Shown piece after piece: positions 1 through 11,800 of a DNA stretch of 64,000 nucleotides. Under the pieces are notes generated by a model. It ran no database searches. It was given only the letters and a program-made list of their open reading frames with translations, and was not told where the DNA came from. Source of the stretch: Echinometra lucunter (Eukaryota; Echinodermata; Echinoidea; Camarodonta; Echinometridae); contig CM057167.1 of assembly GCA_029962745.1 (NCBI GenBank), forward strand, positions 21,969,850-22,033,849, in the 5' to 3' direction. The position numbers and the translations under genes are program-made. Every line of letters begins with the position of its first letter. Position 1 is the stretch's first letter.

Positions 1-29
1 TATATATATTTATTTATACTGAAAGAAAT

Positions 30-143
30 GAAAATGGGTGAATAATAATTGCGTAGCTCCCTCAGTGTTCCCCAGAGCTGTCATCCATTTTGAATCAAGG
101 GTTGAAAAAATGCCTCCGCCGGGAATCGAACCCGGGTCACTGG
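30..143 (-). mobile_element. tRNA-derived SINE fragment
   Basis: Read on the minus strand, positions 143 to 112 carry a pol III B-box-like segment (GGGTTCGATTCCC) followed by a short non-tRNA body. No A box is visible because the (TA)n tract follows directly. This is a truncated SINE or tRNA-like relic, not a functional tRNA. Confidence 0.5.
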
Positions 144-145
144 CT

Positions 146-149
146 TATA

Positions 150-188
<39 letters not shown>
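146..188. repeat. (TA)n microsatellite
   Basis: An almost pure alternating TA tract, next to the SINE fragment. Confidence 0.9.
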
Positions 189-192
<4 letters not shown>

Positions 193-229
193 CAAAATAA
201 ATCATCTATAAACCAACAAAAACCAGTGC

Positions 230-372
230 TGTAGTCCTCGAGGCCGGCTCGAGGCCAGACATTCTGACCTTGGCCTCGTCCTTGACCTCGGAACAGAAAT
301 CCTTGGCCTCGTCCTTGTACACTAGTGTAATCCTCTGAGTCCTCGAACGAGGCCGGCCGAGGCCGGGTAAAA
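230..372. repeat. GC-rich degenerate minisatellite-like block
   Basis: Iterated variants of GGCCTCGTCCTTG and CGAGGCCGGC occur within about 140 bp, far richer in GC than the surroundings. Overlapping ORFs here are low-complexity by-products of the repeat. The family is not recognised. Confidence 0.55.
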
Positions 373-1316
373 AGATGCATGCGGACGAAGCTGCGACCTG
401 CAGCGAAAAAAAAATACACGGGGACGGCGGGCGAATTCGCCCCCGAAAAAGGCCCAAAAACATGATATCGGGGGCTACGTAAAATTAAAAAATCACCCCT
501 GTAATTAGCGCCGGGAATCAGTCAAGCCCGTTCCTGAGGCGATCGCATTTGCAGGAAAGTTTCAGCCCTGTTTGAATGCTCTGATCTGGCACATGTGTTT
601 GACCTTGCGTTCGACGAAACTTTCCCGCCAGTGCAGTGCGATCATTATGACTGGCAACCACACTAATCTTCAGAAAAATGATACAGCCAAATTCTCGGTG
701 AAAACCATATGGCTTATTTTCTTCTCAGTTGTGCTACAGCTCTATACAAAAATTTATATATAAATTATCTTTATCGGTTAGTGATTGCAAAACATGTATA
801 GGGAGACACTCTTAAATATTCAAGTCATGTAAAAACCTTGTATTGTATGTTGTACTCTTATGCAATGCAGATGCACAGTTTTTCTGTGAAATGTGAACAG
901 TGCTATAACTCCGAGTATGACAGATGAAATATTTGATAGTATTGAAGTAAAGCAAAACAAAAGTATGAAAAAAAAAAAACAAACAAAACCGACAACAAAA
1001 CAACAACAAAAAACACGCAATGTTATTCATCAATGGAGGTGTGACTGATAAAGATAGTCACGCTGCAAACAAATACAAAAAGGAATAAAGCTGCAGAGCA
1101 TAAAGCTTTTCGAGGTTCAAGCCATAGAAAGATTTCCCGCACTGGTCAAATGTTTAGTATGTACGCACAGGTTTACTGGATGGACAAACATGAAATAATA
1201 TCTCAAGGAGATAAAGTTGGAGGTGGTCACCCAACCTCTTCAGCTATTATCATGATTATGTGATTTTATCGGGTTATCTTGACTGTTATTTCTTTTCCTT
1301 TTCCTCCAAATTTCAG

Positions 1317-1448
1317 CAAGGCAGACGAGCTCTACAAGCTTTCCTACACCACAAGAGAACGGTAGCCGAAAAATACAGTAAACATGACTTTGAGAAAGGC
1401 AGATATCGTGAATACAGAGGGGAAACACTAGTAAAAATTCGTGAATAG
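1317..1448 (+). CDS. Terminal exon of a third patatin/EF-hand paralog (partial gene)
   Basis: The acceptor is a pyrimidine-rich tract ending in TTTCAG just before 1317, and the frame runs 43 codons to TAG at 1446-1448. The start, QGRRALQAFL, aligns with the last exons of the two complete patatin/EF-hand genes here (QGRRGLRQFL at 60339 and QGRRGLRKFL at 18797). All three use the same phase-0 acceptor directly before QGRR. The remaining tail is basic, different in sequence and longer (43 aa versus 30 and 28). The preceding exon should encode something like GNDIERTVLINT, but nothing of the kind appears in bases 1-1316. The rest of the gene therefore lies beyond the left edge behind an intron of more than 1.3 kb, or this is an orphaned exon copy. 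The patatin and EF-hand domains are not visible in this piece. Confidence 0.7.
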   Translation, partial: QGRRALQAFLHHKRTVAEKYSKHDFEKGRYREYRGETLVKIRE

Positions 1449-2793
1449 AAACCGAAAGACTTGCAAAGTGGAAGACAAATAGACTTGTAAAAACTGTATG
1501 AAATTACGAAGAGTAATATGTTTTGATACGTTACAGAGATCGTTATAATGTTTTATGTTGGTAACGCTCTCTGAGAAGAGGGTGTTAGAAGAGAGTATCT
1601 TCACGAAATGATGTAATGGAATAAAAGTCTATCTGCGTGTATATCTGTATATAGGCGTACGAGGCGGATAGGGCCGGGAATGGGGGCGGGCGTAATGTTT
1701 TAAAAGTCTTTTGGCAACCATGCACAACCTCATATTCTGTCACGGGACAGCGCGAATTATGCGATTTCTGTAATTTAAGTTGAAAAGGTGTCGAAAAATT
1801 AATGTTGCTCGCGCACATGTATGTAGAAAGTGAATACTCGACGGGATACTCGATATTCGGGTAAAAGGCGCCATTCCACTGCCCATGGCATGTTAGGGAA
1901 AATATGCTCTTATAGTATACGCCTATGTCCATCGAATATTTAACTGTTACAACTTCACTGTATACTATAGTATACGTAACAAGATTAAAGAGTTATTATG
2001 AGAAATAGCTTATAGATTATAGAAATATCACTGACAGTATACCATTTTGTAAAATGTATACCCCAATACCAAATGAATGGAAATGTAATGTACATGTATT
2101 TCACTTTATACATGTCTCTCTCCAGAGCCACTTGCTACTGTTTAGTTCACAAGTCATGTTAGGCATAATGACAGATAAAATTTACTTTGCTTACATTGTT
2201 ATGTCAGGCAAGCCTCTGGCAAGCTTTTAAGTTGTCAAGATCACTTTTGTTAAAAAAAAAAGTATGCATAAAATTAGAAAACAGGCATATTGTAGAAGAT
2301 ATCTAATTCAAACTACAAGCACAGACAAATTTGAGTGAATGATGTGATGATCCATTTTGATTTTTTTTTCATAGCATTAATAATTATGTTGAATAACTTT
2401 TAGCATTCAATTTTGTTTGAGTAGACTACTGAATAACAAGTGAATATTATTCAACGAGCTAATTAGATTGATGAAGTTTATGGGAATTTTCAAATGTCAT
2501 ATGATTGTTAAGACGAATCTAGAGTAATTTGAAAAAAATACAACTATACACTTACTACTGAGATATAATGAGCTTCTTGGGAAACCAGCTTTTGTGATAA
2601 ATACTTGATGATTTAACCTACACTTTATTTTGGTGTTCAAAGAAGCCTTTGTGATGAGAAGACAGCCCAGGAAGAACGGATCGAATGATCGAAGAAGGAA
2701 TTAAGGATGGGAAATAGACAAGCAGAAAGAAAGAGACTTTATTAAGAGAGAGTTAGACAATATGATAGAGAATGATAGAAAGGGAGAGGGGAA

Positions 2794-2831
<38 letters not shown>

Positions 2832-4382
2832 GGAAAGAGAGAAAAAAATGTAATAGATTCATAAGGCCTACAAATTTCTCCTGGCTGATGAATATATAGC
2901 AAGGAGCTTCTCTTGCAATAATAGCTGATTCATGGGCAGCAATATCCATAATATGTTTCTGTAATCTGATATTGTAATCAGCAATACAGAATTCAGAGAA
3001 GAATCTCTGCACCTCCTACAATCTTACTGGGATATTTTATATCTAAGCCTCTGGCTTTTTACTTTGTAGAGAGAGAAAGAGAGAGAGAGAAAGAGAGAGA
3101 GGGAGAGAATCAAGCATCACTCTTCTCGCCCCTTTTGTACATAGTCTCTTCTTCCCACCCCCTTTTTATCATTTAGTCAAACTTAAACCATAATCAGTTA
3201 TTTGTTGTTGACAAACATTTCTTGCATTGATTTTCTACTGTATAACCAGGTTGATTGTTTTTACATATATGACATTGCTTTGAGGGACCTGAATTTTACA
3301 AGCTTAGCTTCTCCTAAGGTCTCCTCGTCTTTCTATTTGTTCCATGTTCCTTTTATGTACTATATCACATGTTATTGATTTGTTAAACTGTATTATAATC
3401 TATGTTGAAAGAAAGACAAATAAACTTCAACTTGAAACTTTCTTTTAATGTTTTATTGAATAAACAAAATCATCATATATACAAACAATTATGAATGATT
3501 AGGACAATTAGAGACAAAATCAAACATAAATTTAGAAAAAAAGAGATAAATGTGGCCATGTATACAATATTTGTATAAATGCAGCTTACCCATTCTGACA
3601 GAGAAAATTGGTTTTCTTTTACTTATATTTACAAACCAAGTCATGTATTCAACTTTTCTAACATAGAAAATAAGCTACCAAGACATAACCCTTTGTCAGA
3701 GAAGGAAGTGAAAAAGATTTTGAGGCCTGATCAAAGAATTTTGAATTTTGTATCGAAAAAAATGGACAGGGAGGGCAACCGCGACAACCCACCCGCCACC
3801 CCGCGCATGCAAGCCAACCAAGTAACAAATCCATCCATCCCGCAACTCCCACGTCGGGGTCGACTCCATCTGCGTGCAATTTGCACACTGATTAAATCAT
3901 AAACACATACAGACACACACGCACACACCCACACGCACTCACCCACACACGCACACCTCCCTCCCTCTCACACCCCCCCCCCCCAACACACACAAACACA
4001 AGTGGATAGACAACACCAAACCATTGTAATGCAATGGAGCCGCCCCCGCCCCTGGTCGAGGCGAGGCAGACGAAAAGGAAAAGGAAAAGGAAAACACAAA
4101 AAACAAAACAAAAACACCCGGACAGCAGGCGCACGAGGGACAAGCCGGACACCGCGGAAGCCCATCCTATCTATACAGACAAAAAATAGTGCGAACAGCC
4201 TGCTGTAGATGTACAAAACAATAATATACAGTGAGAATAATGTAGAGCTGTACATGAGCACACAACTTGGAATAGGATAACATGATACAACCCATATAGC
4301 AATAGAAAAATAGTCACCTCATAAATATGTCGGCAGTCATCTAAACTTCAGTTTAGAGTAAATCATACAGAGTATAACAAAA
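1449..4382. other. Intergenic stretch, no gene recognised
   Basis: AT-rich sequence without convincing exons. It holds GA-rich simple repeats near 2797-2840 and 3066-3108, and a (CA)n/poly-C patch at 3902-3985. The ORFs of 60-115 codons on either strand lack family resemblance and mostly translate simple repeats. Confidence 0.6.
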
Positions 4383-5175
4383 TATAGACCAATTTCACGG
4401 CCGGTTTATGTATTTGGCCCTCTATCGGCGACGCCATTGCTGCTGTGGGCAAGAGCGCTGACCGCGATTGGCTCTGTGTACAAAATGAATGTAAGATATG
4501 AGATATGCCCAGATATTGTTCCATTTACTTTATTCTAGATCAATAAAATAAAGCATGGATACATGGGTAGATGAGGTAAGACAATGGTCATAACTGACGG
4601 ATGAAGGTATGATGTATTTTTGTAATTTCGATGGTTTTTCAACTTAGTTTTGTCAGTAAAAGTTCGATTGCAGCATAGAAGCCGTAGTAAACGGGAGCCC
4701 TAAATCTTACCCTGTTTACAAAGTCAAGTTTTCACTCATTAAATTTTACGCCAAAGTACATAATGATAATGTTTCTTGACTTAAAAGTCCTCTCTGTTGA
4801 TGTTTTTACCCACTGGCGACGAATTCCTTCACATTGCTTACGGAAACCTGTGTAGGGAGTACGGCTTCTCACACAAACAGGCTTCATGAGTCAAAAGCGA
4901 GTGAATTTCGCACTCAGTTAGCTTCCAATTTTTAAACTTTCTCTAATCCTTGTGGCATTTGAGCACCGCACAGCTGCGACCTGAACTTCCCTGATAATTT
5001 CTCATTGCAAATATTAAAATAAATCTGCATATACTGGTCAAAATAGACAAAAAATCGAACGAATGTACATAACGCGCTATTGACTTGTGTACTATAAAAG
5101 TTGGAGCGCCCACCGCAGTATGTCGAACTGTGTCGAACAGTCTGCTGCCCTCTTGCGTTGTGAAATTGGTCTATA
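4383..5175. mobile_element. Short TIR element, about 0.8 kb, non-autonomous
   Basis: The ends are perfect 16-bp inverted repeats: TATAGACCAATTTCAC at the left and its reverse complement at the right. No transposase coding is visible inside. The superfamily is uncertain because a target duplication (possibly TA) cannot be separated from the repeat ends. Confidence 0.6.
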
Positions 5176-5819
5176 ATCTGGCATTATTACAGTGAAAATG
5201 CCATCATAATTAAAAAAAACAAAAACAAAAAAACCCCATAGTATTATGAACGATCACAATTTCAACTTCCATTTCTTAAAGTGAAGGGCTACCTTATTGT
5301 TCTTATTAGCAATAATATATTCCAGCTCCTTAATACTAACAGTGTTTCAACTTTAAACTTGAAGCATACACCGTAACCGCAATAATATTTTCATTCATTC
5401 AATGTACCGATGGAGGGCACGTAACAGTGTATCGCACGCACCACAGATACACAACACTTATTGACGCAACAGTCAGCCAGATAGCAGAATGCACTTCATA
5501 CATAGTCTGCAGGCACAGACCCTAATTGACACTTTATTCAAATGCATTGCGTCTTGAGAGAAGCCTAGTAAGACTGCCTACTGTCTGTGTCAATATCTAC
5601 AGCTGCTATAGTACACGATCCACACTGACCTCCTTTAGTCTCCCACTCGACTCGGACCTCTATAACGTGTTTCGACAGTCACCTGGGTTTGTTCCTACAT
5701 ACACATCACACGTGTATACTACGTACACACATCTAGGTTCGAAGTACTACTTGCTACAACAACCAGGCGTAGTGAAAAATCGCAACCATATACCGATAGA
5801 CAAGCTAAGGCATGCCATC

Positions 5820-8800
5820 ATGTCAAAGCGAGTGGCTGTGGTAAGTATATTATGTATTGCGGTTTATGACATGCAAATGCTATTCAGTAACAGTATAGTA
5901 GTGCACTCTTCAGTGCTTCCACTTTCAAGGAATTTTCAGAGTAGAATTCAAGAAAGTTGATTAAATTTCAAGGAAAATAAAAATAATAATAAAATAATGA
6001 TAATAAATCTGAAAAATGTTATGGTACACATGCCTCAGGATTACTAAATAAGTTTATTTAGGGGTAGACTGTTGCGCTATACATGTTGTACTGGGCTACT
6101 TGCTTTCATGCATACTAGGCTACTGGCCGATGGGCGCACTCGCTAGCGGCGGCGGCTCTGGCGGCGGCGACAGGCCTCTTCTCTGTGCTCATAAAATATA
6201 GAGCAGCTAAGCTCTTGATCTGCAATCATTGGTGTAAATCCCGGGGGATGGGAGGGGGGGGGGGGACATATCCCCCACTTTTTCGAGAGGGGGGGTGGTG
6301 TGGGTACAAATATCCTCCCCCCCACTTTTTAAGGAAGAAAAGATATTCAAATTAATTATCGTTAGAAAAACTTTTAATAATCTGTTATAAATAATGATCT
6401 TATTTTAGAATAAGTTTCTATTTGAAAATGCAATTGAAAACCTAAAAAGGTTACTTTTTGGTTTGCTCGCTTCGCTCGCTCATATTTTAGAATTTCTATT
6501 TGAAAATACAGTTATAAACCAGAAAAGTCGTTATTATTTGGCTCATTCGCTTCGCTCGCTCATCATATTTTAGAATTTCTATTTGAAAATGCGATTAAAA
6601 ACCAGAAAAGTCGTTATTTTTGGCTCGCTCGCAAATTAAAAATTAAAACCTTTGTAAGGTGGTCTGGGTGACGGTGTGTGTGTGTGTGTATACTTATGTG
6701 TGCGTTCGACAGAAAAAAGTCGATCATCCCCCCCCCCCTTCCTCAAAGTGGATTTACGCCGGTGTCTGCAATATTCTACATGCTCAGTGAAAAAATCGCA
6801 AGCTTGTACCACACAAATATAGACAATTTGGCTCAAAACATCAATTTAAGGAATTTTGTCAAAATCTAAGGAATTTGAGGAGCTCAAAAAAGGAATTTCA
6901 ATTTCAAGTTGTGGAAGCACTGGCACTCTTATAAGTTACAGAGCCTACAGCTACATGTGAATAGATGCATTATCATCAGGTTGAAGATGTCTGCAGAATT
7001 GAGCGCGTTATATGGTCACGGTGTTGTAAATGGTGTATTGATTATGATACAAGATCCGCAATGATAATTCTGTAGCCTGCATAAACATGTTATACCGGCA
7101 TGTATATAATACACTGGTAGAGTTTGCATTACTACCCTCTATCACGCTGTATGCATCGAGGTTTTATAGTGTTTCATTTGAAACTGCAGTGCAATAACGC
7201 GTATTAAATGGAAGATCGAGTTTAAGCAGAGGTGAACTGACTTATGAACTTCTCATTTTTAAAATGTCAGTTTAGAAGAATTTCATCGTAGAAAAGTCCC
7301 TATGAAAAGGTTTGCCCTTCTCATGCCCTAATATATTAATACTGGAACGGGGAAAACGATAATACACCAGCATTTTTTGTCTCGTCTTATTTTATTGTAG
7401 CCTTACATCCGAGTGATATTTGTGCAGGTAGCTGTAGGTTTCTTAGGCTTTTCCCCAATATTTCAGGATTTTCTTGTGTAGGTTAATTACTATTTTGGGA
7501 AGGTCTACTATCTCAATCTTCTAACAAAATTCATGAACAAGTTGGACGTGTTGTAGCGTGTAATGGAGAAATATTTTCAATTAATAATAATAATAATGAT
7601 AATAATAATAATAATGATGATGATAATAATAATATATCGGATTTTATTCAGTTAAAAACTTTCAAAAACAAGGACAAACGGTCCGAAGACCGACATATGT
7701 ATTGTGTACAAATTAAAAGTATACATACATGTACATGCACATGTCAATTCAAAATTACAGAATAAATGAAAACAATCAATTACAATTAATAAAATACCTG
7801 TAACATGTGACAATACATAGAAGGAAACTGAGACCCAGGGGAAAACAAATGAAAAATTGGTCAGTTCGTAGTTAGCTCCTGTCCCGAATGACTAAACATA
7901 TCCACAGAAATTTCAAACATGGAGAGATCCCTTTTTGTGTACTTAGAAGAGTCACTCACAAAGTGACAGAGTTGCCTCATGAATAGCTTTTATTTTTTTC
8001 TCATTTTGAAAATAATACTTCCACCTGGGTATCATGGAATGCACCATGGGTGCACAATTATTAGCACATATCTAGTATTCATATCAGTGGGTTTTAGACT
8101 TTGTCCCGAATGACCTTTATCTGCTCAAGCTAAAGGCCCCGTCACATATATTAGCGAATCGAGCCAACGAATGCCTAGCGAACATACTCTCAAATTAGCT
8201 AATATGTGACGGCACCTTTGGAACTCTATTGTGGCCAAGAATTTGAGCGTATCTGGACTTTAAAAAATAGCTGCTCGCTAGGCATCCGTTGGCTTGATTC
8301 GCTAATATGTGACGGGGCCTTAAAATTGTATCTACGAATAGCTTATCATGCTTTCACATGCAGGAAAAGGGAACTATACAAACAAGAGAAGGGTCTGTAT
8401 GGGTAACCCATATTTTCTTCTATGCCTTTGCGAATGCTATGTTAAAATTTGGAGAAAAAAAAAATGTTCTTCGAATTCAGGTAACGGGCGCCAACAAAGG
8501 CATTGGTCTGGAGATCGTCCGAGCTCTGTGCCGCCATCTTGGACAAGACGGCATCGTGTATTTGACGGCGCGCAATGAAGCACGTGGCCGAGTCGCTGTG
8601 GAGCTCCTTCAGAAAGAGGGACTCGATCCCAAGTTTCATCTTCTTGATGTCACAAATCAATCAAGCATTGACAAGCTTCATGAGCATCTGGAGAAAGAAC
8701 ATGGTGGTATTGACATTCTCGTCAACAATGCCGGTATTGGTACCCCTGTAAGTAAAATTTTCGAGTAGGCAGAATCTTCAGAAAAATTGACGAGGAACAT

Positions 8801-11800
8801 ACGCTTCACGAAAGTACAGTCGAAACTCGGTATAAAGAGATGTGATACAACAATATTCCTGTTATAACAAGGTATATTTCGGTCCCAGCTCTTTATATTT
8901 TATTTTTTTAAAGCCTGATATAATGAGATTCCTCCTGCTATAATAAGGTAATTTTGATGGTCCCAAGGACCTCCTGGAAAAGTCGTTATACTGAGTTTCC
9001 ACTGTATAAGATTGAAAATACAGTTATTCCAAATTCTACCCGGAGATTATTTTGCTGCTGTATTGGGAAATGCTTCAAGTTCGGGTGATCACTAGTTAAC
9101 TTTAAGACATGCATGCTTAAAAGTGACTGAACTGAATACTCGTTATGCAATCCCTTGAGTCAACAAAATATGGTTCATGTATATATTTTTAGAAGCAAGT
9201 ACATATAACCAATGTTTACAAAACTAGAACACTTGAAAATATCGTGCATTGAATTTTTGGAAGAAAATTATGACTTCACGTGAATCATTCACTCTGTCTT
9301 GACCTGGCAGGTTTTAAACGCACTGCCAATTTTTTCATTCTTATCCATAGGCAGAGTGACGGGGCTACTCAGAAGCTTACAGGCATTTTACTGGATACAC
9401 GGCTCATTATACTCATGAAATTTCATTTATTATTTTTTTCGGACAGGGTGACCTTTCGCTGTATGAAAGGTCGACACGGATCATGGCGACTAATTTCTTT
9501 GGGTTATTGGCTGTCTGCCGAAGTCTCATTCCTTTGATTAGGGCTGGCGGAAGGTAATTACTGGTACTCTTTCCAGGGGAAAAGTTCTCATGATATGTGT
9601 CAAAAGGAGACAAGATAGAAACCTCTTACAGCTGTAAAAAGGAGAAAATTAATGGTCTATTTCTCTCCTGCTTGTGACACAAATTCCGTCATTTATGTTG
9701 ATGAAAGCCGCTCCATACCTTGTGGCTTGAGGGCCCGTCGCATTGCCAGTTTGATCCAGGTTTTGTGGGCTGGTCCCTTCGAAATTCCCCTAACTGAATT
9801 TCAGTCCATGTTATATCATATTAGTGGATCTCCACCACAATGTGATGAAGGTCAAAATAAATTTCCTAGTGGGATTCGAACGGAAGTCCCTGAATTAAAG
9901 TACCTGCTTCGGGATCCAGTTCATGGACAGCGATTTGTTCTTTGGAGTATTATTTTATAGTAATAATAATAATGGGGCAAAATTATAATATCAAACAAAG
10001 TCAAGATCGTATTAAACTGATTGCATGAAATCTAACAAAGTGAGCTATAAAACTATGAAAAATTATACATTCATATAATTAGAGATATTTAACTATTACC
10101 CTTTTTGTCATCCAGGGTTGTGAATATAGCTAGCACGACAGCATATATGGTGTTCAGAGAGCAGTTGAGTGACGAAATCAGGAACAAGTTTCGAAACGTC
10201 AAAGATGAACAGGATCTAGTAATTCTCATTAATGAATTCCTCGAGTAAGTAGTCTTAATAAGCCAACATGAATTATTAATTAAGTTCAACCAGTCATCGT
10301 ATTCCGAAAAGTGGGGTCATTCCAAGAGCTCGACAACCACGAGTCATACGGACCACGAGCTAGACACTATAGGTGAACAAGGTCCGCGAGCTCGACACTA
10401 AGTTAATAGGTCACGGGATAGACACTGAAACAGGCCTTGTAGCTCGTGGGCCTATTTTACTTAGTGTCGAGCCCGTGGGCCTTGTTCACTAGCTCGTGGG
10501 CCGTATGACCCGTGAGCCGTATGAATAATAGGCCGTATGATTCGTGAGCTGTATGACTCGTGAGCTGTACTACTCCTGGGTGTTGAGCTCGTGGGCTGTA
10601 CACTGAAAATTCCTGAAAGTTATCCGATTTTCTTTGGACAACGATTGGTTCATACGAAAGATGGTATGAAAATAAGCGTATGTGCAAAAAAGTGTAACAG
10701 ATGTCGTCACTCTTTGAATGACACGGACTGCCACAGTTCAGGGTTGACAGTATTCCAGCGCTAGTATTAATTCACACTGGAGAATAATCATAAATATTAA
10801 TTCCTGATAGAGGCCTGATTATGCACTTTGGGACTCTTCATTTGCTTGTTAAAAATCCATTTTGCGATTTGAACAGTCATTTCCCCCAAAGGTTCTTGAT
10901 TACTCCTGCCATTTCAGACACTATGGACACGTTCTTATTCTCCTAGTTTAAGTACATTTTCATCCAGATCGCTTCCGATAAGCTTGCTTATCTTTGACCG
11001 GAAACGAGACTCGCCTTGTCTTTCATTTTTGTTGGAAGAAATGTCTAAATTTCATCACACTTGCAGTTGCTGCAAAACGGAATCTAACGCAGAGAATGGA
11101 TGGTCGGAATGGGCATACGGAGTCGGTAAACTCGGCGTGATCGTGCTGTCGAGATTACAAGCTGAGAAGATATCTAAGAACGAATTGGGACAGGATATTC
11201 TCATCAATGCTGTAAGTACACTGCCAGAAGTAACATCACAGATGAGAAATTACTGGTCCACATATCATCAACAAATTGTATAGATACAGTGAATCCAAAA
11301 ATATGTTATATCAGTAAATATTTCTAAATGTTTCATTTTCATTTAAATGTTAGGTTTGACCGGTTAAGATTACTTTTAAATCATGAGTATTTCTTTGTTT
11401 TGTCTTTGTCTTCCTATTGTTCTGTCGTTTCAGTTGAAAAAAAATGTTACTTTCAACTTCTCCTTATTCTGATAAATTATTCCGTATATAGATTAATTTT
11501 CTGCTATTGATTAATTTACAATGGATTAATTTCTGTAGTTTTTCACTAAATCATTTACTTCATGTAAGCGGACAGGGGCGTTGTGGAAAGCAGTTCTGTA
11601 TTTGCTACCCTGCGTAAATAACAAAACAATAACAACAACAAACAAAAAACTGCAAATGAATAAACGATCGAGGCTCACACCTTTGGTTATGTTAAAACTG
11701 CATGAAAGACTCGTGTGATCTTTTGCTCATCAAGAATGATGTTTAAAAGTGACTGCAAAATGAAAAGTGCAATCCTGTATTTTTTTTTCTTCTTTCATAT

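Noticed and set aside
5526..5960. 144-codon ORF overlapping the carbonyl reductase start
   Set aside because: It uses a different frame from MSKRVAV and reads through the exon 1 donor. No family resemblance.
9865..9930. tRNA-like B box (GTTCGAATCCC on the minus strand)
   Set aside because: Only one box is clear, with no A box at proper spacing and no matching SINE body in the window.
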